This document shows positions 37,709 to 48,795 of a DNA stretch of 64,000 nt, piece after piece. Position 1 is the stretch's first letter. Each line of letters opens with the position of its first letter. The notes beneath the pieces are model-generated. The model was not told where the DNA came from and ran no database searches. It worked only from the letters and a program-made list of their open reading frames with translations. The DNA is taken from assembly GCA_938041955.1 (NCBI GenBank), contig CALISD010000010.1, forward strand, positions 100,103 to 164,102. Reading direction: 5' to 3'. The position numbers and the translations under genes were made by a program. Source of the stretch: an uncultured Granulosicoccaceae bacterium (GTDB lineage: Bacteria > Pseudomonadota > Gammaproteobacteria > Granulosicoccales > Granulosicoccaceae).

Positions 37709-40213
37709 TTAGTGGTGTCTGACTGATTGGGAAGGTTTTTTCTTACCTGAGCCAGTCTTTGCTTTTCCGTCTGCTTTGTTAGTATCCGGCAGAAGCGGTA
37801 CCGGCGCACTCGTTAACGCGATCATCAGCACATCGTCTATCCATTGCGCGGGCTTAACTTCAAGGTTATCGAGAACCTCTTCAGGTATATCAGCCAGATC
37901 CTTCTCATTATCTTTTGGAATGATGACAGTCTTTATACCGCCGCGATGTGCTGCCAGAAGCTTTTCTTTTAAACCACCAATCGGTAAAACCTCTCCACGC
38001 AGTGTTATTTCACCGGTCATAGCGACGTCAGAGCGAACAGGAATACCAGTCATCGCTGACACCAACGCGGTGCACATACCAATACCGGCACTCGGTCCGT
38101 CTTTAGGAGTTGCACCTTCGGGCACATGGATATGAATATCTTTTAATGTGTGAAAATCATCTTCCAGGCCAAGCGATTGAGCTCGACTCCTGACAACTGT
38201 TTTGGCAGCCTGAATTGACTCCTGCATCACTTCACCCAGCTGTCCGGTATAGATAAACTTACCCTTTCCCGGCACTACTGCTGTCTCAATTGTTAACAGT
38301 TCACCGCCTACCTGAGTCCAGGCCAATCCGGTCACCTGCCCTATTTTATCTTCAAGATCCGATTTACCGATTCGGAACTGTTCAACACCGAGATACTCGG
38401 AAAGATTCTCAGGCGTTACCGTGATTTTTTTGGTTTCCGTCTCAAGCAGAATCTGGGTAACGATTTTTCGACAGATCTTTGAAATTTCACGCTCAAGTCC
38501 ACGCACCCCTGCTTCACGAGTGTAATGCCGGATTACCTGTCTGACAGTATCTTCGGGTAATTCCATTTCACCCTCGCGCAACCCGTTGTCTTCGATTTTA
38601 CGCGGTACGAGATAGTTCATTGCGATATGCAACTTCTCAGTCTCCGTGTACCCGGGAATCCGTATGACTTCCATACGGTCGAGCAACGGCGCTGGAATAT
38701 CCATGCTGTTAGCAGTGGCCACAAACATCACATCAGACAGGTCATATTCAACCTCAAGATAGTGATCTGTAAACGTATGGTTCTGCTCGGGATCTAAGAC
38801 TTCAAGCAATGCTGATGATGGATCGCCACGAAAATCCGTAGACATTTTATCGATTTCATCAAGCAGCATTAATGGATTGCGTGACTCTGCTTTGGTAATG
38901 TTCTGCAAAATCTTACCAGGCATGGAGCCAATATAAGTGCGCCTGTGACCTCTTATTTCTGCCTCATCACGCACACCACCCAGCGCCATGCGGCTGAATT
39001 TTCGACCCGTGGCACGGGCGATTGATTTACCTAGTGATGTCTTACCTACCCCTGGCGGTCCAACCAAACACAAGATAGGTCCTTTCGCTTTCTTCACACG
39101 TTTTTGCACAGCGAGGTATTCAAGAATGCGCTCTTTAACTTTCTCTAAGCCGTAGTGATCAGTTTCGAGTACAGATTCAGCGTCCGCCAAATTAGACTTT
39201 AATCTCGTGCGCTTCTTCCACGGCAGGTTCGTGAGTGTCTCAATGTAATTTCGTACCACCGTAGCCTCTGCAGACATGGGTGACATCATCTTGAGCTTTT
39301 GAAGCTCCGATGAGACTTTTTCTTTCGCTTCAACACTCATACCCGCCGATTCGATTTTCTCAGCCAGGTCTTCGATTTCATTGGGCACATCATCGAGGTC
39401 ACCCAATTCTTTCTGAATGGCCTTCATTTGCTCGTTGAGATAATACTCGCGTTGGCTCTTCTCCATCTGCTGCTTAACGCGGCCACGAATGCGCTTCTCG
39501 ACTTGCAGCATATCGAGCTCGCCTTCCATCAAGCTCATTAATTTTTCAAGCCGATCCGCAGGATGCTCAATCTCAAGTATTTTCTGTTTCTCGTCAATTT
39601 TAAGAGACAGGTGTGCAGCAACTGTATCCGCAAGTCGAGATGGATCTTCTATTCCGCTCAATGAGGTCAGAATTTCCGGCGCCAGTTTCTCTTTTAGCTT
39701 TACGTATTGCTCAAAGAGCCTGGTGACAGATCGAACCAGCACTTCCATTTCAACTTCGTCGTGATCCGCATCTTGAGGAACAATCTCGGCTGTCGCCGCG
39801 AAGAATCCATCTTCAGTTTTTTCAATATCAGAAATTATCGCCCGCTGACTTCCCTCGACCAGCACTTTGATCGTGCCATCAGGCAGTTTGAGCAATTGGA
39901 GGATGTCGGCAAGCGTGCCAAAAGAATTTATATCCTCTACATCCGGATCTTCAATATCAGCACGTTTCTGCGCGGAAAGTAATATCTGCTTATCACGAGA
40001 CATTGCCTCGTCCAGCGCCAGAATTGACTTCTCACGCCCAACAAAAAGCGGAATCACCATGTGTGGATAAACCACAACATCACGCAACGGTACCAGAGGT
40101 ACGCGATCATTTAAGTCACTGGATTCGCCCACATCACCAGTATCAGCTACTGAATCTTTTTTAGCGGATGCTTTGCCGGATGGCTTTCCGGATGAATTAG
40201 AGTTGTCGGCCAT
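37709..40213 (-). CDS. lon: ATP-dependent protease Lon
   Basis: Lon degrades misfolded and regulatory proteins in the cytoplasm. The 834-residue protein has an N-terminal substrate-recognition domain, coiled coil (about 200-300), AAA+ module with Walker A GPPGVGKT (about 382-390) and Walker [11 protein letters not shown], and a C-terminal protease domain with the Ser/Lys dyad (S in DGPSAG near 707, K in [14 protein letters not shown] near 747). Charged tails at both ends ([26 protein letters not shown]) are a little longer than usual. It follows clpX by 230 bp. Confidence 0.97.
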   Translation of the reverse strand: MADNSNSSGKPSGKASAKKDSVADTGDVGESSDLNDRVPLVPLRDVVVYPHMVIPLFVGREKSILALDEAMSRDKQILLSAQKRADIEDPDVEDINSFGTLADILQLLKLPDGTIKVLVEGSQRAIISDIEKTEDGFFAATAEIVPQDADHDEVEMEVLVRSVTRLFEQYVKLKEKLAPEILTSLSGIEDPSRLADTVAAHLSLKIDEKQKILEIEHPADRLEKLMSLMEGELDMLQVEKRIRGRVKQQMEKSQREYYLNEQMKAIQKELGDLDDVPNEIEDLAEKIESAGMSVEAKEKVSSELQKLKMMSPMSAEATVVRNYIETLTNLPWKKRTRLKSNLADAESVLETDHYGLEKVKERILEYLAVQKRVKKAKGPILCLVGPPGVGKTSLGKSIARATGRKFSRMALGGVRDEAEIRGHRRTYIGSMPGKILQNITKAESRNPLMLLDEIDKMSTDFRGDPSSALLEVLDPEQNHTFTDHYLEVEYDLSDVMFVATANSMDIPAPLLDRMEVIRIPGYTETEKLHIAMNYLVPRKIEDNGLREGEMELPEDTVRQVIRHYTREAGVRGLEREISKICRKIVTQILLETETKKITVTPENLSEYLGVEQFRIGKSDLEDKIGQVTGLAWTQVGGELLTIETAVVPGKGKFIYTGQLGEVMQESIQAAKTVVRSRAQSLGLEDDFHTLKDIHIHVPEGATPKDGPSAGIGMCTALVSAMTGIPVRSDVAMTGEITLRGEVLPIGGLKEKLLAAHRGGIKTVIIPKDNEKDLADIPEEVLDNLEVKPAQWIDDVLMIALTSAPVPLLPDTNKADGKAKTGSGKKKPSQSVRHH

Positions 40214-40444
40214 ACTGCCTCACTGGAATTCAGACCGGCAACATTGCCACCCTGACGCTTCAAGTGTAAGGCCGAAACAGGAATTTACAAGGAAAAGAGC
40301 AGTGAATAAACGACCTATGGTATTCACCGCACTGCCAGGTGCAACGGGCAATGTGTCAGTCTTTATGGATGTTCAACTACCGGGAGGGAAACAACTCGGT
40401 TGGAGAGCAACCCGCTACACAGCGGGCTGCTTCTTAAGTCTTAC

Positions 40445-41767
40445 TTACTCGTCTGAAGCTGCGCGACGAAAGCCTTCGTCATCTGCTTCGTTTTCAGCTG
40501 TCTCATCATCGTTGCTTGCCAGCAACAAATAGGGTTTCGCTTCGCCTCTGACAACAGCACCGTCAACGATCACTTTTTTGACGCCTTCCATTTGAGGCAG
40601 GTCGTACATGGTGTCGAGTAATATGTTTTCGAGTATCGTGCGCAGACCGCGTGCACCAGTCTTACGTTCAGTTGCCTTTTCAGCTACGGCGTACAGTGCA
40701 TCTTCACGAAATTCGATCTCAACATTTTCCATGCTGAGCAACTTCTCGTATTGCTTGGTAATTGCATTTTTAGGCTCGGTCAAAATACGAACCAACGCAC
40801 TTTCATCAAGCTCACGAAGTGTGGCGATGACAGGCAGACGACCAACGAATTCCGGAATAAGTCCATAACGAACCAGATCTTCAGGCTCGACCGTTGACAG
40901 TACTTCGCCAAGCTTGGCAGTTTCGTCTTTCGTTTTCACATCAGCTGCGAATCCGATTCCACCTTTGTCAGAACGGTCACGAATTATTTTGTCGAGACCG
41001 GCAAATGCACCGCCGACGATAAACAATATGTTCTTGGTGTCTACTTGAAGGAATTCCTGCTGAGGGTGCTTACGCCCACCTTGTGGAGGAACCGAAGCTA
41101 CCGTGCCCTCAATGAGCTTAAGCAGCGCTTGCTGTACGCCTTCCCCGGAGACATCGCGAGTGATCGACGGGTTGTCTGCCTTGCGCGAAATCTTGTCTAT
41201 TTCATCGATGTAGACAATGCCACTCTGTGCCTTTTCGACATCGTAGTCACACTTTTGCAATAGCTTCTGGATAATGTTTTCAACATCTTCGCCAACATAA
41301 CCCGCTTCGGTTAAGGTGGTCGCATCAGCCATAGTGAACGGCACATTAAGCAGACGTGCGAGCGTTTCAGCCAGCAAAGTCTTACCGCAGCCAGTCGGGC
41401 CAACAAGCAAGATATTACTTTTTGCTAACTCAACTTCGTCTTTCTTATCGCTCTGACTCTGGTACTGCAGACGCTTGTAGTGATTATAGACTGCGACAGC
41501 AAGAATCTTCTTGGCGTCCTCCTGACCAATCACGTACTGGTCCAGAGTGTCTCTAATCTCTTGTGGTTTCAGCAGATCGCCGGTAGCAGTTGCCGCTTTC
41601 TCCTGCATCTCTTCGGTGATAATGTCGTTGCACAAGTCAACACACTCATCACAGATAAACACAGATGGTCCGGCAATAAGCTTGCGAACTTCGTGCTGGC
41701 TCTTCCCGCAGAAAGAACAGTAAAGCAGCTTACTGTCTTCCGGATTTTTATTTTCGCCGTCACTCAT
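40445..41767 (-). CDS. clpX: ATP-dependent Clp protease ATP-binding subunit ClpX
   Basis: ClpX unfolds tagged substrates and feeds them to ClpP. The 440-residue AAA+ protein has the four-Cys zinc finger ([11 protein letters not shown] ... [10 protein letters not shown], about 17-42), Walker [16 protein letters not shown], Walker [11 protein letters not shown], the pore loop GYVGEDVE, and the IGF-type ClpP-docking loop (GGIGFAAD). It follows clpP on the same strand. Confidence 0.97.
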   Translation of the reverse strand: MSDGENKNPEDSKLLYCSFCGKSQHEVRKLIAGPSVFICDECVDLCNDIITEEMQEKAATATGDLLKPQEIRDTLDQYVIGQEDAKKILAVAVYNHYKRLQYQSQSDKKDEVELAKSNILLVGPTGCGKTLLAETLARLLNVPFTMADATTLTEAGYVGEDVENIIQKLLQKCDYDVEKAQSGIVYIDEIDKISRKADNPSITRDVSGEGVQQALLKLIEGTVASVPPQGGRKHPQQEFLQVDTKNILFIVGGAFAGLDKIIRDRSDKGGIGFAADVKTKDETAKLGEVLSTVEPEDLVRYGLIPEFVGRLPVIATLRELDESALVRILTEPKNAITKQYEKLLSMENVEIEFREDALYAVAEKATERKTGARGLRTILENILLDTMYDLPQMEGVKKVIVDGAVVRGEAKPYLLLASNDDETAENEADDEGFRRAASDE

Positions 41768-41909
41768 TTGTACAGAATACCCTGTTTTTGCACTCTCACC
41801 TTGCCGCTTTTCGCCAAATTTTGCAAGGAGATACCAGTGTTAATATCGCCGCTACCAAAGCGTTACCGGACGATACCGGTATCGCAATAAGCGCTGATTC
41901 ATGACGTTA

Positions 41910-42575
41910 TTAGCTGGAAGAAGAAGCTATTTCCGACTCTCTACCACGATTTTCAACTACTCGGTCAATCAGACCATATTCCACGCCATCATTGGCAGTC
42001 ATAAAATGATCTCGATCGGTATCTTTTTGAATTCTTTCAAGATCTTTACCCGTGTGATGCGCGAGCACCTCATTTAGACGATGCTTTATAGAAAGTATTT
42101 CCTGGGCGTGAATTTCAATATCTGTCGCCTGACCCTGAAAGCCGCCCAGCGGCTGGTGAATCATCATTCGGCTATGCGGTAGAGCAAATCTCTTGCCCGA
42201 TGCACCACCAGCGAGCAATAAAGCACCCATGCTTGCCGCCTGACCAACACAAAGTGTGCTGACATCAGGTTTGATGAATTGCATCGTATCGTAAATGGCC
42301 ATGCCGGCAGTTACCGATCCACCCGGGCTATTGATATACAAGGAAATATCTTTGTCTGGATTCTCTGATTCCAGAAAAAGCAGCTGAGCGACCACAACGT
42401 TGGCCATAAAATCTTCAACCTGACCAACCAAAAATACAACGCGCTCTTTGAGCATGCGCGAGTAAATGTCGTAACGCATTGAACCACGCGGCGTCACTTC
42501 TTCCACACTCGGGATATATCCCGTGGCTTGAGGCGCTACCATGTAAGGATCCAATGGGCTTTTGATCATGTTCAT
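41910..42575 (-). CDS. clpP: ATP-dependent Clp protease proteolytic subunit ClpP
   Basis: ClpP forms the double-ring serine protease chamber used by ClpX. The 221-residue protein has the catalytic Ser in [14 protein letters not shown] (near 116), His in [10 protein letters not shown] (near 141) and the following Asp. A short propeptide of about 20 residues precedes the mature start. It lies between tig and clpX. Confidence 0.97.
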   Translation of the reverse strand: MNMIKSPLDPYMVAPQATGYIPSVEEVTPRGSMRYDIYSRMLKERVVFLVGQVEDFMANVVVAQLLFLESENPDKDISLYINSPGGSVTAGMAIYDTMQFIKPDVSTLCVGQAASMGALLLAGGASGKRFALPHSRMMIHQPLGGFQGQATDIEIHAQEILSIKHRLNEVLAHHTGKDLERIQKDTDRDHFMTANDGVEYGLIDRVVENRGRESEIASSSS

Positions 42576-42614
42576 ATTCTCTATATATATCGCTTTTCTA
42601 CAGACTCAATAGCA

Positions 42615-43934
42615 TTAACTGGTCTGATTCTGTTTATCCGGATTCATCACTTCTTTAAATGATGCAGCCTGGCTCTCCACCGTGGCTTGTTCCATAGCCC
42701 AATCGGTTACTTGTTGTTCTAACACCAGGCCTTCAATATTCTGCATATATTCTTGGTTACTATAGTAGTAGTCGACCACTTGCTTGGGATCTTCATAGGA
42801 CGATGCCATTGATTCGATGGTAGTGCGCACTTTGTCCGGATCCGGCTTAAATTCGTTCTTCCTGATTATTTCCGCAACCAACAAGCCTAACTTCACTCGT
42901 CGCTCCGCATCTGACTCAAATAATTCATCACCAAGCTCCGGTGCTGAACCTTCTGGAGCCTGCATTTGTTCGGTCAACTGCTTGCGTAAACGCTCAATTT
43001 CTTCCTTTATGAGACTTTTTGGCACCGGGAATTCGTTCTTTTCTAGCAGTAAATCCATGACTGCCTGTTTGTCACGATTTTCAAGCGCTTGTTTGAGCTC
43101 TCTTTCCATGTTCTTTCTGATATCGGCACGAAGTGCATCCACTCCACCCTCTTCCACACCGAATTCCTTAGCAAACTCGTCATTCACCTCAGGAAGCTCA
43201 GACAATTTGACGGCCTGCACAGTTATTTCAAACTTAGCCTCTTTTCCTGCAAGGTCTGTTGCACGGTAGTCATCAGGGAAATTAACAGTAATCGTCTTGT
43301 CGTCACCTTTCGAGGCTCCGACAAGCTGCTCTTCAAACCCAGGAATCATTGAATTTGACCCAAGCACCAATGGCGCTTCTTTCGCAGCGCCTCCTGCAAA
43401 CTCCTCTCCGTCAATACTGCCAACGAAGTCCATAACCACCTGATCGCCATCAGCAGCAGGACGATCGACCTCATTCCACACCTTTCGCTGCTCGCGCAGA
43501 GTTTCTATCATTTCGTCAAGATCAGAATCACCTACTGAGCATTCAGTCTTCACAACCGACGAGCCCTGCAGGCTCGCCAGTTCAATCTCCGGATACACTT
43601 CGAAAGTTGCCGTGTAGGCAAACTCTTCAGCATTTTCATCCTCATTTTTCACGGGTTCTATCGACGGCATGCCTGCGGGACGATATTTTTCCTGAGTCAA
43701 AGCATTGTGATAACTCTCGTTTATCACATCACCAAGCACTTCCTGTCGCACCTGACCACCGTAGCGCTTGCGTACCACCTGCAACGGCACCTTGCCTGGG
43801 CGGAAGCCATTGATGCGGACATCTTTCTGCAGCGACTGCAGCTTCTTTTGCACAGCGGTGTCTATGTCTTCACTCGGCACCTGAATTTTAATTGTGCGCT
43901 CAAGACCGTTCACGGATTCTTCTGTAACCTGCAT
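42615..43934 (-). CDS. tig: Trigger factor (ribosome-associated chaperone and prolyl isomerase)
   Basis: Trigger factor greets nascent chains at the ribosome exit. The 439-residue protein has the ribosome-binding signature GFRPGKVPLQVVRKRYG (about 44-60), an FKBP-type isomerase domain (about 160-245; VVMDFVGSIDGEEF), and a helical C-terminal chaperone domain. It heads the tig-clpP-clpX-lon block and is preceded by a tRNA-Leu gene. Confidence 0.97.
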   Translation of the reverse strand: MQVTEESVNGLERTIKIQVPSEDIDTAVQKKLQSLQKDVRINGFRPGKVPLQVVRKRYGGQVRQEVLGDVINESYHNALTQEKYRPAGMPSIEPVKNEDENAEEFAYTATFEVYPEIELASLQGSSVVKTECSVGDSDLDEMIETLREQRKVWNEVDRPAADGDQVVMDFVGSIDGEEFAGGAAKEAPLVLGSNSMIPGFEEQLVGASKGDDKTITVNFPDDYRATDLAGKEAKFEITVQAVKLSELPEVNDEFAKEFGVEEGGVDALRADIRKNMERELKQALENRDKQAVMDLLLEKNEFPVPKSLIKEEIERLRKQLTEQMQAPEGSAPELGDELFESDAERRVKLGLLVAEIIRKNEFKPDPDKVRTTIESMASSYEDPKQVVDYYYSNQEYMQNIEGLVLEQQVTDWAMEQATVESQAASFKEVMNPDKQNQTS

Positions 43935-44071
43935 ATACCCTCACCAGCAACCAAGCTGTATGGATTTTGTTTAAATTAACTGAACGCGGAAGCTATGACT
44001 GAAAGTGCCTGGCTTACGGCCTGGCCTGCGGCCTTACCTGAAATAAGTTGCGCCAATGTATGTTTGTAGGA

Positions 44072-44156
<85 letters not shown>

Positions 44157-44265
44157 TTAATCCAAGCCTCGCATTATAGACGAAGCTACCAGCTCCCTGC
44201 ACTTTCTTGCCAGAAAGATTGTATCTGCATTGGTAGAGACACAATTCTCGTACAGGAGTAAAAGT

Positions 44266-44342
44266 TGGGGTGGACGATGGGGATTGAACCCACGACCACA
44301 GGAATCACAATCCTGCGCTCTACCAACTGAGCTACGCCCACC
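44266..44342 (-). tRNA. tRNA-His (anticodon GTG)
   Basis: A 77-base cloverleaf including the extra 5' G (G-1) opposite C73, the mark of tRNA-His, and encoded CCA. Anticodon loop TTGTGAT with GTG; T-loop TTCAATC. Confidence 0.97.
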
Positions 44343-44454
44343 ACTAAACTTTTTCTTAAAACAATTAGAAAAGAACACGTTTGCGGCATTCGAATCTAAC
44401 TTAAAACACTTGACCAAAGGTCACTGCGATTTGTATCCCGTCGCAAGCTCGGGA

Positions 44455-44531
44455 TGGTACGCCCGGCAGGACTCGAACCTGCTACCCTCGGCTTAGAAGG
44501 CCGATGCTCTATCCAGATGAGCTACGGGCGC
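44455..44531 (-). tRNA. tRNA-Arg (anticodon TCT)
   Basis: A 77-base cloverleaf with encoded CCA; acceptor GCGCCCG/CGGGCGT, anticodon loop CTTCTAA with TCT, reading AGA/AGG codons. Third in the cluster counted from tig. Confidence 0.97.
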
Positions 44532-44650
44532 TTTAACCCTGGTTCTTCGTCCGTGATTGCACCAGTGCGTATTCAGCGAGTAGTACTGAGATACCTGACA
44601 CTAACTGCAGCTGACAAATTGGGATGTCAGCACGGATGCTACAAAAAAAT

Positions 44651-44727
44651 TGGTCGGGGCAGCAGGATTCGAACCTGCGACCCCCTGCTCCCAAAGCAGG
44701 TGCGCTACCAGGCTGCGCTATGCCCCG
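44651..44727 (-). tRNA. tRNA-Pro (anticodon TGG)
   Basis: A 77-base cloverleaf with encoded CCA; acceptor CGGGGCA/TGCCCCG, anticodon loop TTTGGGA with TGG, T-loop TTCGAAT. First of the four tRNAs in transcription order. Confidence 0.97.
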
Positions 44728-44773
44728 AACATTGAGCAGGCGAGTCTACGCTCGCTCCGCTTAATCGTCAAAT

Positions 44774-44816
44774 ATTAGCTGCAATTTTTTCTCCTGCAGG
44801 AGGTTTTTCAGCTAAT
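44774..44816. repeat. Nested palindrome between the tRNA cluster and iscX
   Basis: ATTAGCTG (44774-44781) and CAGCTAAT (44809-44816) enclose the self-complementary core CTCCTGCAGGAG (44791-44802), separated by A/T-rich stretches. It is 30 bp past the iscX stop and probably marks the end of the isc transcript, though a T tract directly after the outer stem is missing. Confidence 0.45.
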
Positions 44817-44845
44817 TTGCGTTGAACCAGGCTATTTGGCTCAAA

Positions 44846-45046
44846 TTAATCCATCTCGTCTATCCAGGTCATCTGGATAGCTTCAAGAATTTTTTCGTTG
44901 GATTTCTCTGGATCATCGTCGAAATCCGGCAATTCTGTCACCCAGCGATGCAAGTCTGTAAAACGAACCTGCTGGGGATCGACATCTGTATGCGTATCGA
45001 CAAGCTCAATGGCAATGTCGAGTGTATCTGTCCATTTAAGCGCCAT
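44846..45046 (-). CDS. iscX: Fe-S cluster assembly protein IscX
   Basis: IscX is a small acidic protein that binds IscS and modulates cluster assembly with frataxin. The 66-residue product has the family motif WTDTLDIAIELVDTHTDVDPQ and the acidic end. It is the last gene of the isc operon, 15 bp after fdx. Confidence 0.93.
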   Translation of the reverse strand: MALKWTDTLDIAIELVDTHTDVDPQQVRFTDLHRWVTELPDFDDDPEKSNEKILEAIQMTWIDEMD

Positions 45047-45061
45047 ATTTATCCAGCCTAC

Positions 45062-45403
45062 CTAGTGTTGTGCTTCAGACACCATGTTGATGGTGTACTT
45101 CGGAATTTCTATGGTGAGATCTTCATCTTCAACAATTGCCTGACAGCTCAACCGCGAATCGGGTTCAACCCCCCAGGCTTTGTCGAGGTAGTCCTCCTCA
45201 AGCTCTGTGGCCTCATCCATTGAATCTATGCCTGCCCTGATGTACACATGGCACGTTGTACAGGCACAGGACTTCTCACAGGCATGTTCAATGTGTATGT
45301 GCTGTGACAACAAGGCATCACAAATCGAAGTACCGGTCGGCGCTTCAAACTCCTTACCTTCCGGGCAAATCTCCGCATGCGGCTTAACAGTAATTTTTGG
45401 CAT
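45062..45403 (-). CDS. fdx: ISC-type [2Fe-2S] ferredoxin
   Basis: Fdx supplies electrons for cluster assembly on IscU. The 113-residue protein has the ligand pattern C-x5-C-x2-C in CEKSCACTTCHVYI (first ligand Cys about 42) and a fourth Cys in SRLSCQAIV (about 87). Its ATG overlaps the hscA stop by one base (TAATG), indicating coupling. Confidence 0.95.
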   Translation of the reverse strand: MPKITVKPHAEICPEGKEFEAPTGTSICDALLSQHIHIEHACEKSCACTTCHVYIRAGIDSMDEATELEEDYLDKAWGVEPDSRLSCQAIVEDEDLTIEIPKYTINMVSEAQH

Positions 45404-47295
45404 TACGATGGATTGTCCTGTTTTGCATAACTATCAATATTTTTGCCCTTCATGGCTTCGCCTATAGACGCGTTCATTCGTCGGGACACATAAATTTCGC
45501 TAACTTTCTCAAGGCCACGCAAAGCTTTCTTTATTGCTTCACTATCACCTGTGTCATTTGATTCCAACACAGATGCTCTGGCATCAAGTATTTTTTGCTT
45601 TTCACTTTGATCAAGAAACTGGTCGGCATCTTTAGCCATCGCCGCGTCCAGTGCCTCTACGGCTCGCTCCGCTTCAACTCTTTGCTCCTGGAGCATCCGG
45701 GCTGCAACATCTTGCTCGGCGTTTGTCATTGAGTCACGAATCATTGATTCTATTTCAGAATCAAGTAAACCGTACGAAGGTTTTATCTGTACCTCAGCAT
45801 GCACGTTGCTGGCTTTTTCCAACGCAGACACCGTAAGCAGTCCGTCAGCGTCCACCTGAAAAGTCACCTGTATACGCGCCTGCCCGGCGACTACCGGGTT
45901 AAACCCTCGAAGCTCAAAGCGCCCCAGGGAGCGACAATCTCGAACAAGGTCTCTTTCCCCTTGCACTACATGTAACGCCATGGCCGTCTGACCATCTTTG
46001 TAGGTGGTAAATTCCTGCGCTCTGGCGGCGGGGATAGTCGTGTTACGAGAGATAATCTGCTCTACCAATCCACCATGCGTTTCAATACCCAACGATAATG
46101 GAATAACGTCAAGTAATAACATATCACTGTCCGGCTTATTCCCCGCAAGCACATCTGCTTGCAAAGACGCACCGATAGCAACCACCTCATCAGGATTAAT
46201 ATCAGTAAGTACTTCTTTTTCAAAAAACGCACTTACTGCTGCTCTGACTGCCGGAACGCGAGTCGAGCCACCCACCATCACCACGTTATCAATTTGGTTT
46301 TTCTTAAGCTTCGCCTGCCTTAACGCACTGCGACAAGACTTTAAAGTTCGCTCCAGCAACCCACTCAACAGCTCATTAAACGTATCAACTGAAACGGATG
46401 CACTAATACTAGTATCACCGTGCTGCAGTTCGAATTGTGCACTGTCAGCACTGGACAGCTGATGCTTTACCGATCTTGCCTGATCAAGCAGTGATCGTTG
46501 TAAGCCTGCATCGTTACCAACATCAATGCCCTGCTGACTAATGATCCAGTCTACAACTGCCTGGTCAATATCGTCTCCACCAAGGGCCGTGTCGCCTGCT
46601 GTTGAGAGCACCTCGAATACGCCTCTCTCAAGCTTCAAGATCGATATATCAAACGTGCCGCCACCCAGATCATAGACCGCAATAGTTGCATCCATTTCAG
46701 CCTGGTCAAGTCCGTAAGCTATTGCTGCAGCCGTCGGCTCATTCACCAGGCGATACACATTTAACCCGGCAAGCCGAGCTGCATCTTTTGTGGCTTGTCT
46801 TTGCGTGTCATCAAAGTAGGCCGGCACGGTCACAACCACCCCGGTGAGCTCACCGCCCAAACTCAATTCGGCTCGTTCGCGCAAAGCCCTCAATATGTCT
46901 GCCGATACTTCGATCGCCGTTTTCGGACCCGCAGCAGTCGATATTCTTGGCACCGATGAATCATTTTTTTCAAGCTTATACATCATGCCTGCCGCAGACT
47001 CAGCAATATCTTCGGCACTTAAACCAATAAGACGCTTAACTGAAGAGATTGTGTTGTATGGATCCTCTGCCGCTTGCTCACGGGCTGCTTTACCAATTGC
47101 CACAACGCCATGCTTGTCATAACGCACCACAGACGGAAAGATCGCCTCGCCGTCCTGGTCTTGCAATACATTGGCAACACCGCTTCTGACAGTCGCCACA
47201 AGGGAGTTTGTTGTTCCAAGATCAATGCCTGCAGCAAACCGATGCTGGTGCGGCGCGGTGGATTGCCCTGGCTCTGAAATTTGTAGTAACGCCAT
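45403..47295 (-). CDS. hscA: Fe-S cluster chaperone HscA (Hsp70 family)
   Basis: HscA works with HscB to move clusters from IscU to target proteins. The 630-residue Hsp70 has [13 protein letters not shown] near residue 22, the [15 protein letters not shown] phosphate motif near 205, and a substrate-binding domain after about 400. The C-terminus is not the EEVD-like tail of general DnaK. It is downstream of hscB with a 108-bp gap and is coupled to fdx. Confidence 0.95.
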   Translation of the reverse strand: MALLQISEPGQSTAPHQHRFAAGIDLGTTNSLVATVRSGVANVLQDQDGEAIFPSVVRYDKHGVVAIGKAAREQAAEDPYNTISSVKRLIGLSAEDIAESAAGMMYKLEKNDSSVPRISTAAGPKTAIEVSADILRALRERAELSLGGELTGVVVTVPAYFDDTQRQATKDAARLAGLNVYRLVNEPTAAAIAYGLDQAEMDATIAVYDLGGGTFDISILKLERGVFEVLSTAGDTALGGDDIDQAVVDWIISQQGIDVGNDAGLQRSLLDQARSVKHQLSSADSAQFELQHGDTSISASVSVDTFNELLSGLLERTLKSCRSALRQAKLKKNQIDNVVMVGGSTRVPAVRAAVSAFFEKEVLTDINPDEVVAIGASLQADVLAGNKPDSDMLLLDVIPLSLGIETHGGLVEQIISRNTTIPAARAQEFTTYKDGQTAMALHVVQGERDLVRDCRSLGRFELRGFNPVVAGQARIQVTFQVDADGLLTVSALEKASNVHAEVQIKPSYGLLDSEIESMIRDSMTNAEQDVAARMLQEQRVEAERAVEALDAAMAKDADQFLDQSEKQKILDARASVLESNDTGDSEAIKKALRGLEKVSEIYVSRRMNASIGEAMKGKNIDSYAKQDNPS

Positions 47296-47403
47296 TACGC
47301 TGCCCTCCCTGACAGAGAAAAAGAACGCTGGCTGGTATTGAAGCCCGTTAGTTTATAAAAACAACTTAAGCACTTACACAGAGTTCCCATGGGCAGTAAC
47401 ATC

Positions 47404-47949
47404 TTAAGCATCATCAAGCTGTGCTTCTATTGTATTCGCCTCATCAGCAAGCTTCCCGAGAAACTGCCAGCGACGAATCAATTCCCGTGCTTCATCGTAG
47501 CCTTGAGCGTGTATTGATGCAGAAGCAGCCGCAGAGGTTTTTTCAATCAACTGATCAATCTCATCACGCACTGAATCAAGTGACTTGTAGGGATCAGCAG
47601 AGGTTGCCACTTCTTCCAGCGACTCTCTAAGCTCCATTTGCTGCATCAGAAACAGGGTATCCATTTTTGCATCAGTTTCTGCATCTGTACTCAGGCCTGC
47701 CAGCTGCAAACAATACTCCGCTCTAAGCAGAGGATCAGACAGTGTCTGATGAGCCCCGTTGATGTGAGCGGTTATTTGTACAGCACGACGGCTGGCAGCA
47801 GACGAAGCCGCTGCAAATCCATCAGGATGAAACTGGCGTTGCAACTCCATAAACTTAGCGCGCAGTAGAGAGGCATCTATCTCGCAGCTAACCGGGAGTT
47901 CGAACAGATCAAAATAGTTCTGCTCAAAATTAAAGGATTCGATGTCCAA
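47404..47949 (-). CDS. hscB: Fe-S cluster co-chaperone HscB (J-domain)
   Basis: HscB delivers IscU to HscA and stimulates its ATPase. The 181-residue protein has an N-terminal J-domain (about 8-80) with the HPD motif in RQFHPDGFAAAS (about 40-42) and a C-terminal three-helix IscU-binding domain. It follows iscA after about 57 bp. Confidence 0.94.
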   Translation of the reverse strand: MDIESFNFEQNYFDLFELPVSCEIDASLLRAKFMELQRQFHPDGFAAASSAASRRAVQITAHINGAHQTLSDPLLRAEYCLQLAGLSTDAETDAKMDTLFLMQQMELRESLEEVATSADPYKSLDSVRDEIDQLIEKTSAAASASIHAQGYDEARELIRRWQFLGKLADEANTIEAQLDDA

Positions 47950-48006
47950 GTAATTAATTCGACTTCGTGAGGTTTGTTGATCTGATGCATTAAAATCAGA
48001 GACGAG

Positions 48007-48330
48007 CTATACGGTAAAACTCTCTCCGCAACCGCACTCGTCCTTAACATTGGGATTTTTGAACTTGAACCCTTCATTCAGCCCTTCCTTGCCGAAATCA
48101 AGTTCAGTGCCGTCAAGATAAACAAGACTTTTGGGGTCGATAATCACTGTGACATCGTTGTCTTCGAACACAACATCACCCTCATCAAGTTCATCAGCGA
48201 ACTCAAGTACATATGCCATACCTGAACAACCGGTGGTGCGGACGGCAAGCCGTAATCCCACACCCTTACCCCGGTTGTCCATGAAGGTTTTAACGCGGTC
48301 TGCTGCCGCATCTGTCAAAGTAATTGCCAT
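48007..48330 (-). CDS. iscA: Fe-S cluster assembly protein IscA
   Basis: IscA is an A-type carrier passing clusters to [4Fe-4S] proteins. The 107-residue protein starts [17 protein letters not shown] at the ATG at 48330 and keeps the three ligand cysteines: one in TTGCSGMAY (about 36) and the C-terminal CGCGES pair (about 100-102). It lies 13 bp after iscU; the open frame upstream of this ATG only overlaps iscU. Confidence 0.96.
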   Translation of the reverse strand: MAITLTDAAADRVKTFMDNRGKGVGLRLAVRTTGCSGMAYVLEFADELDEGDVVFEDNDVTVIIDPKSLVYLDGTELDFGKEGLNEGFKFKNPNVKDECGCGESFTV

Positions 48331-48343
48331 TGTCTTATTACTA

Positions 48344-48745
48344 CTAAGCCGCAGACTCTGCTTTTTTGTCCTGCTTGGCACGTATGTCCGCAATTGCCGC
48401 AGCAATAGCATCTTCAGCCAATACAGAGCAGTGAATCTTCACGGGTGGAAGTGCAAGTTCTTCTACGATTTCCATGTTCTTAATCGCAGCCGCTTCATCA
48501 AGGGTTTTGCCTTTCACCATTTCTGTTACCAGAGAGGACGAAGCAATCGCAGAACCACAGCCGTAAGTCTTGAACTTAGCGTCTTCGATCACGCCGTTGT
48601 CATCAACCTGGATTTGCAGACGCATTACGTCGCCACAAGCAGGTGCTCCCACCATACCAGTACCTACGTTAGCGCTATCAGCATCAAGTTTGCCAACGTT
48701 GCGTGGGTTTTCGTAATGATCAATAACCTTGTCGCTATAAGCCAT
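48344..48745 (-). CDS. iscU: Fe-S cluster scaffold IscU
   Basis: IscU is the scaffold on which clusters are built. The 133-residue protein keeps Cys in GAPACGDVM (about 37), Cys in [13 protein letters not shown] (about 63) and Cys in [12 protein letters not shown] (about 106), plus the HscA-recognition motif LPPVK just before the last one. It lies between iscS and iscA. Confidence 0.97.
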   Translation of the reverse strand: MAYSDKVIDHYENPRNVGKLDADSANVGTGMVGAPACGDVMRLQIQVDDNGVIEDAKFKTYGCGSAIASSSLVTEMVKGKTLDEAAAIKNMEIVEELALPPVKIHCSVLAEDAIAAAIADIRAKQDKKAESAA

Positions 48746-48795
48746 GTTTTTGTTCCTTTAATCCTAAACCAGGGTGGTACTAAGTAAATTGCTTT

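Noticed and set aside
40214..40444. Heat-shock (sigma-32) promoter for lon
   Set aside because: A CTTGAAG-like box exists about 30 bp upstream of the start, but no CCCCAT-type -10 box lies at the needed distance.
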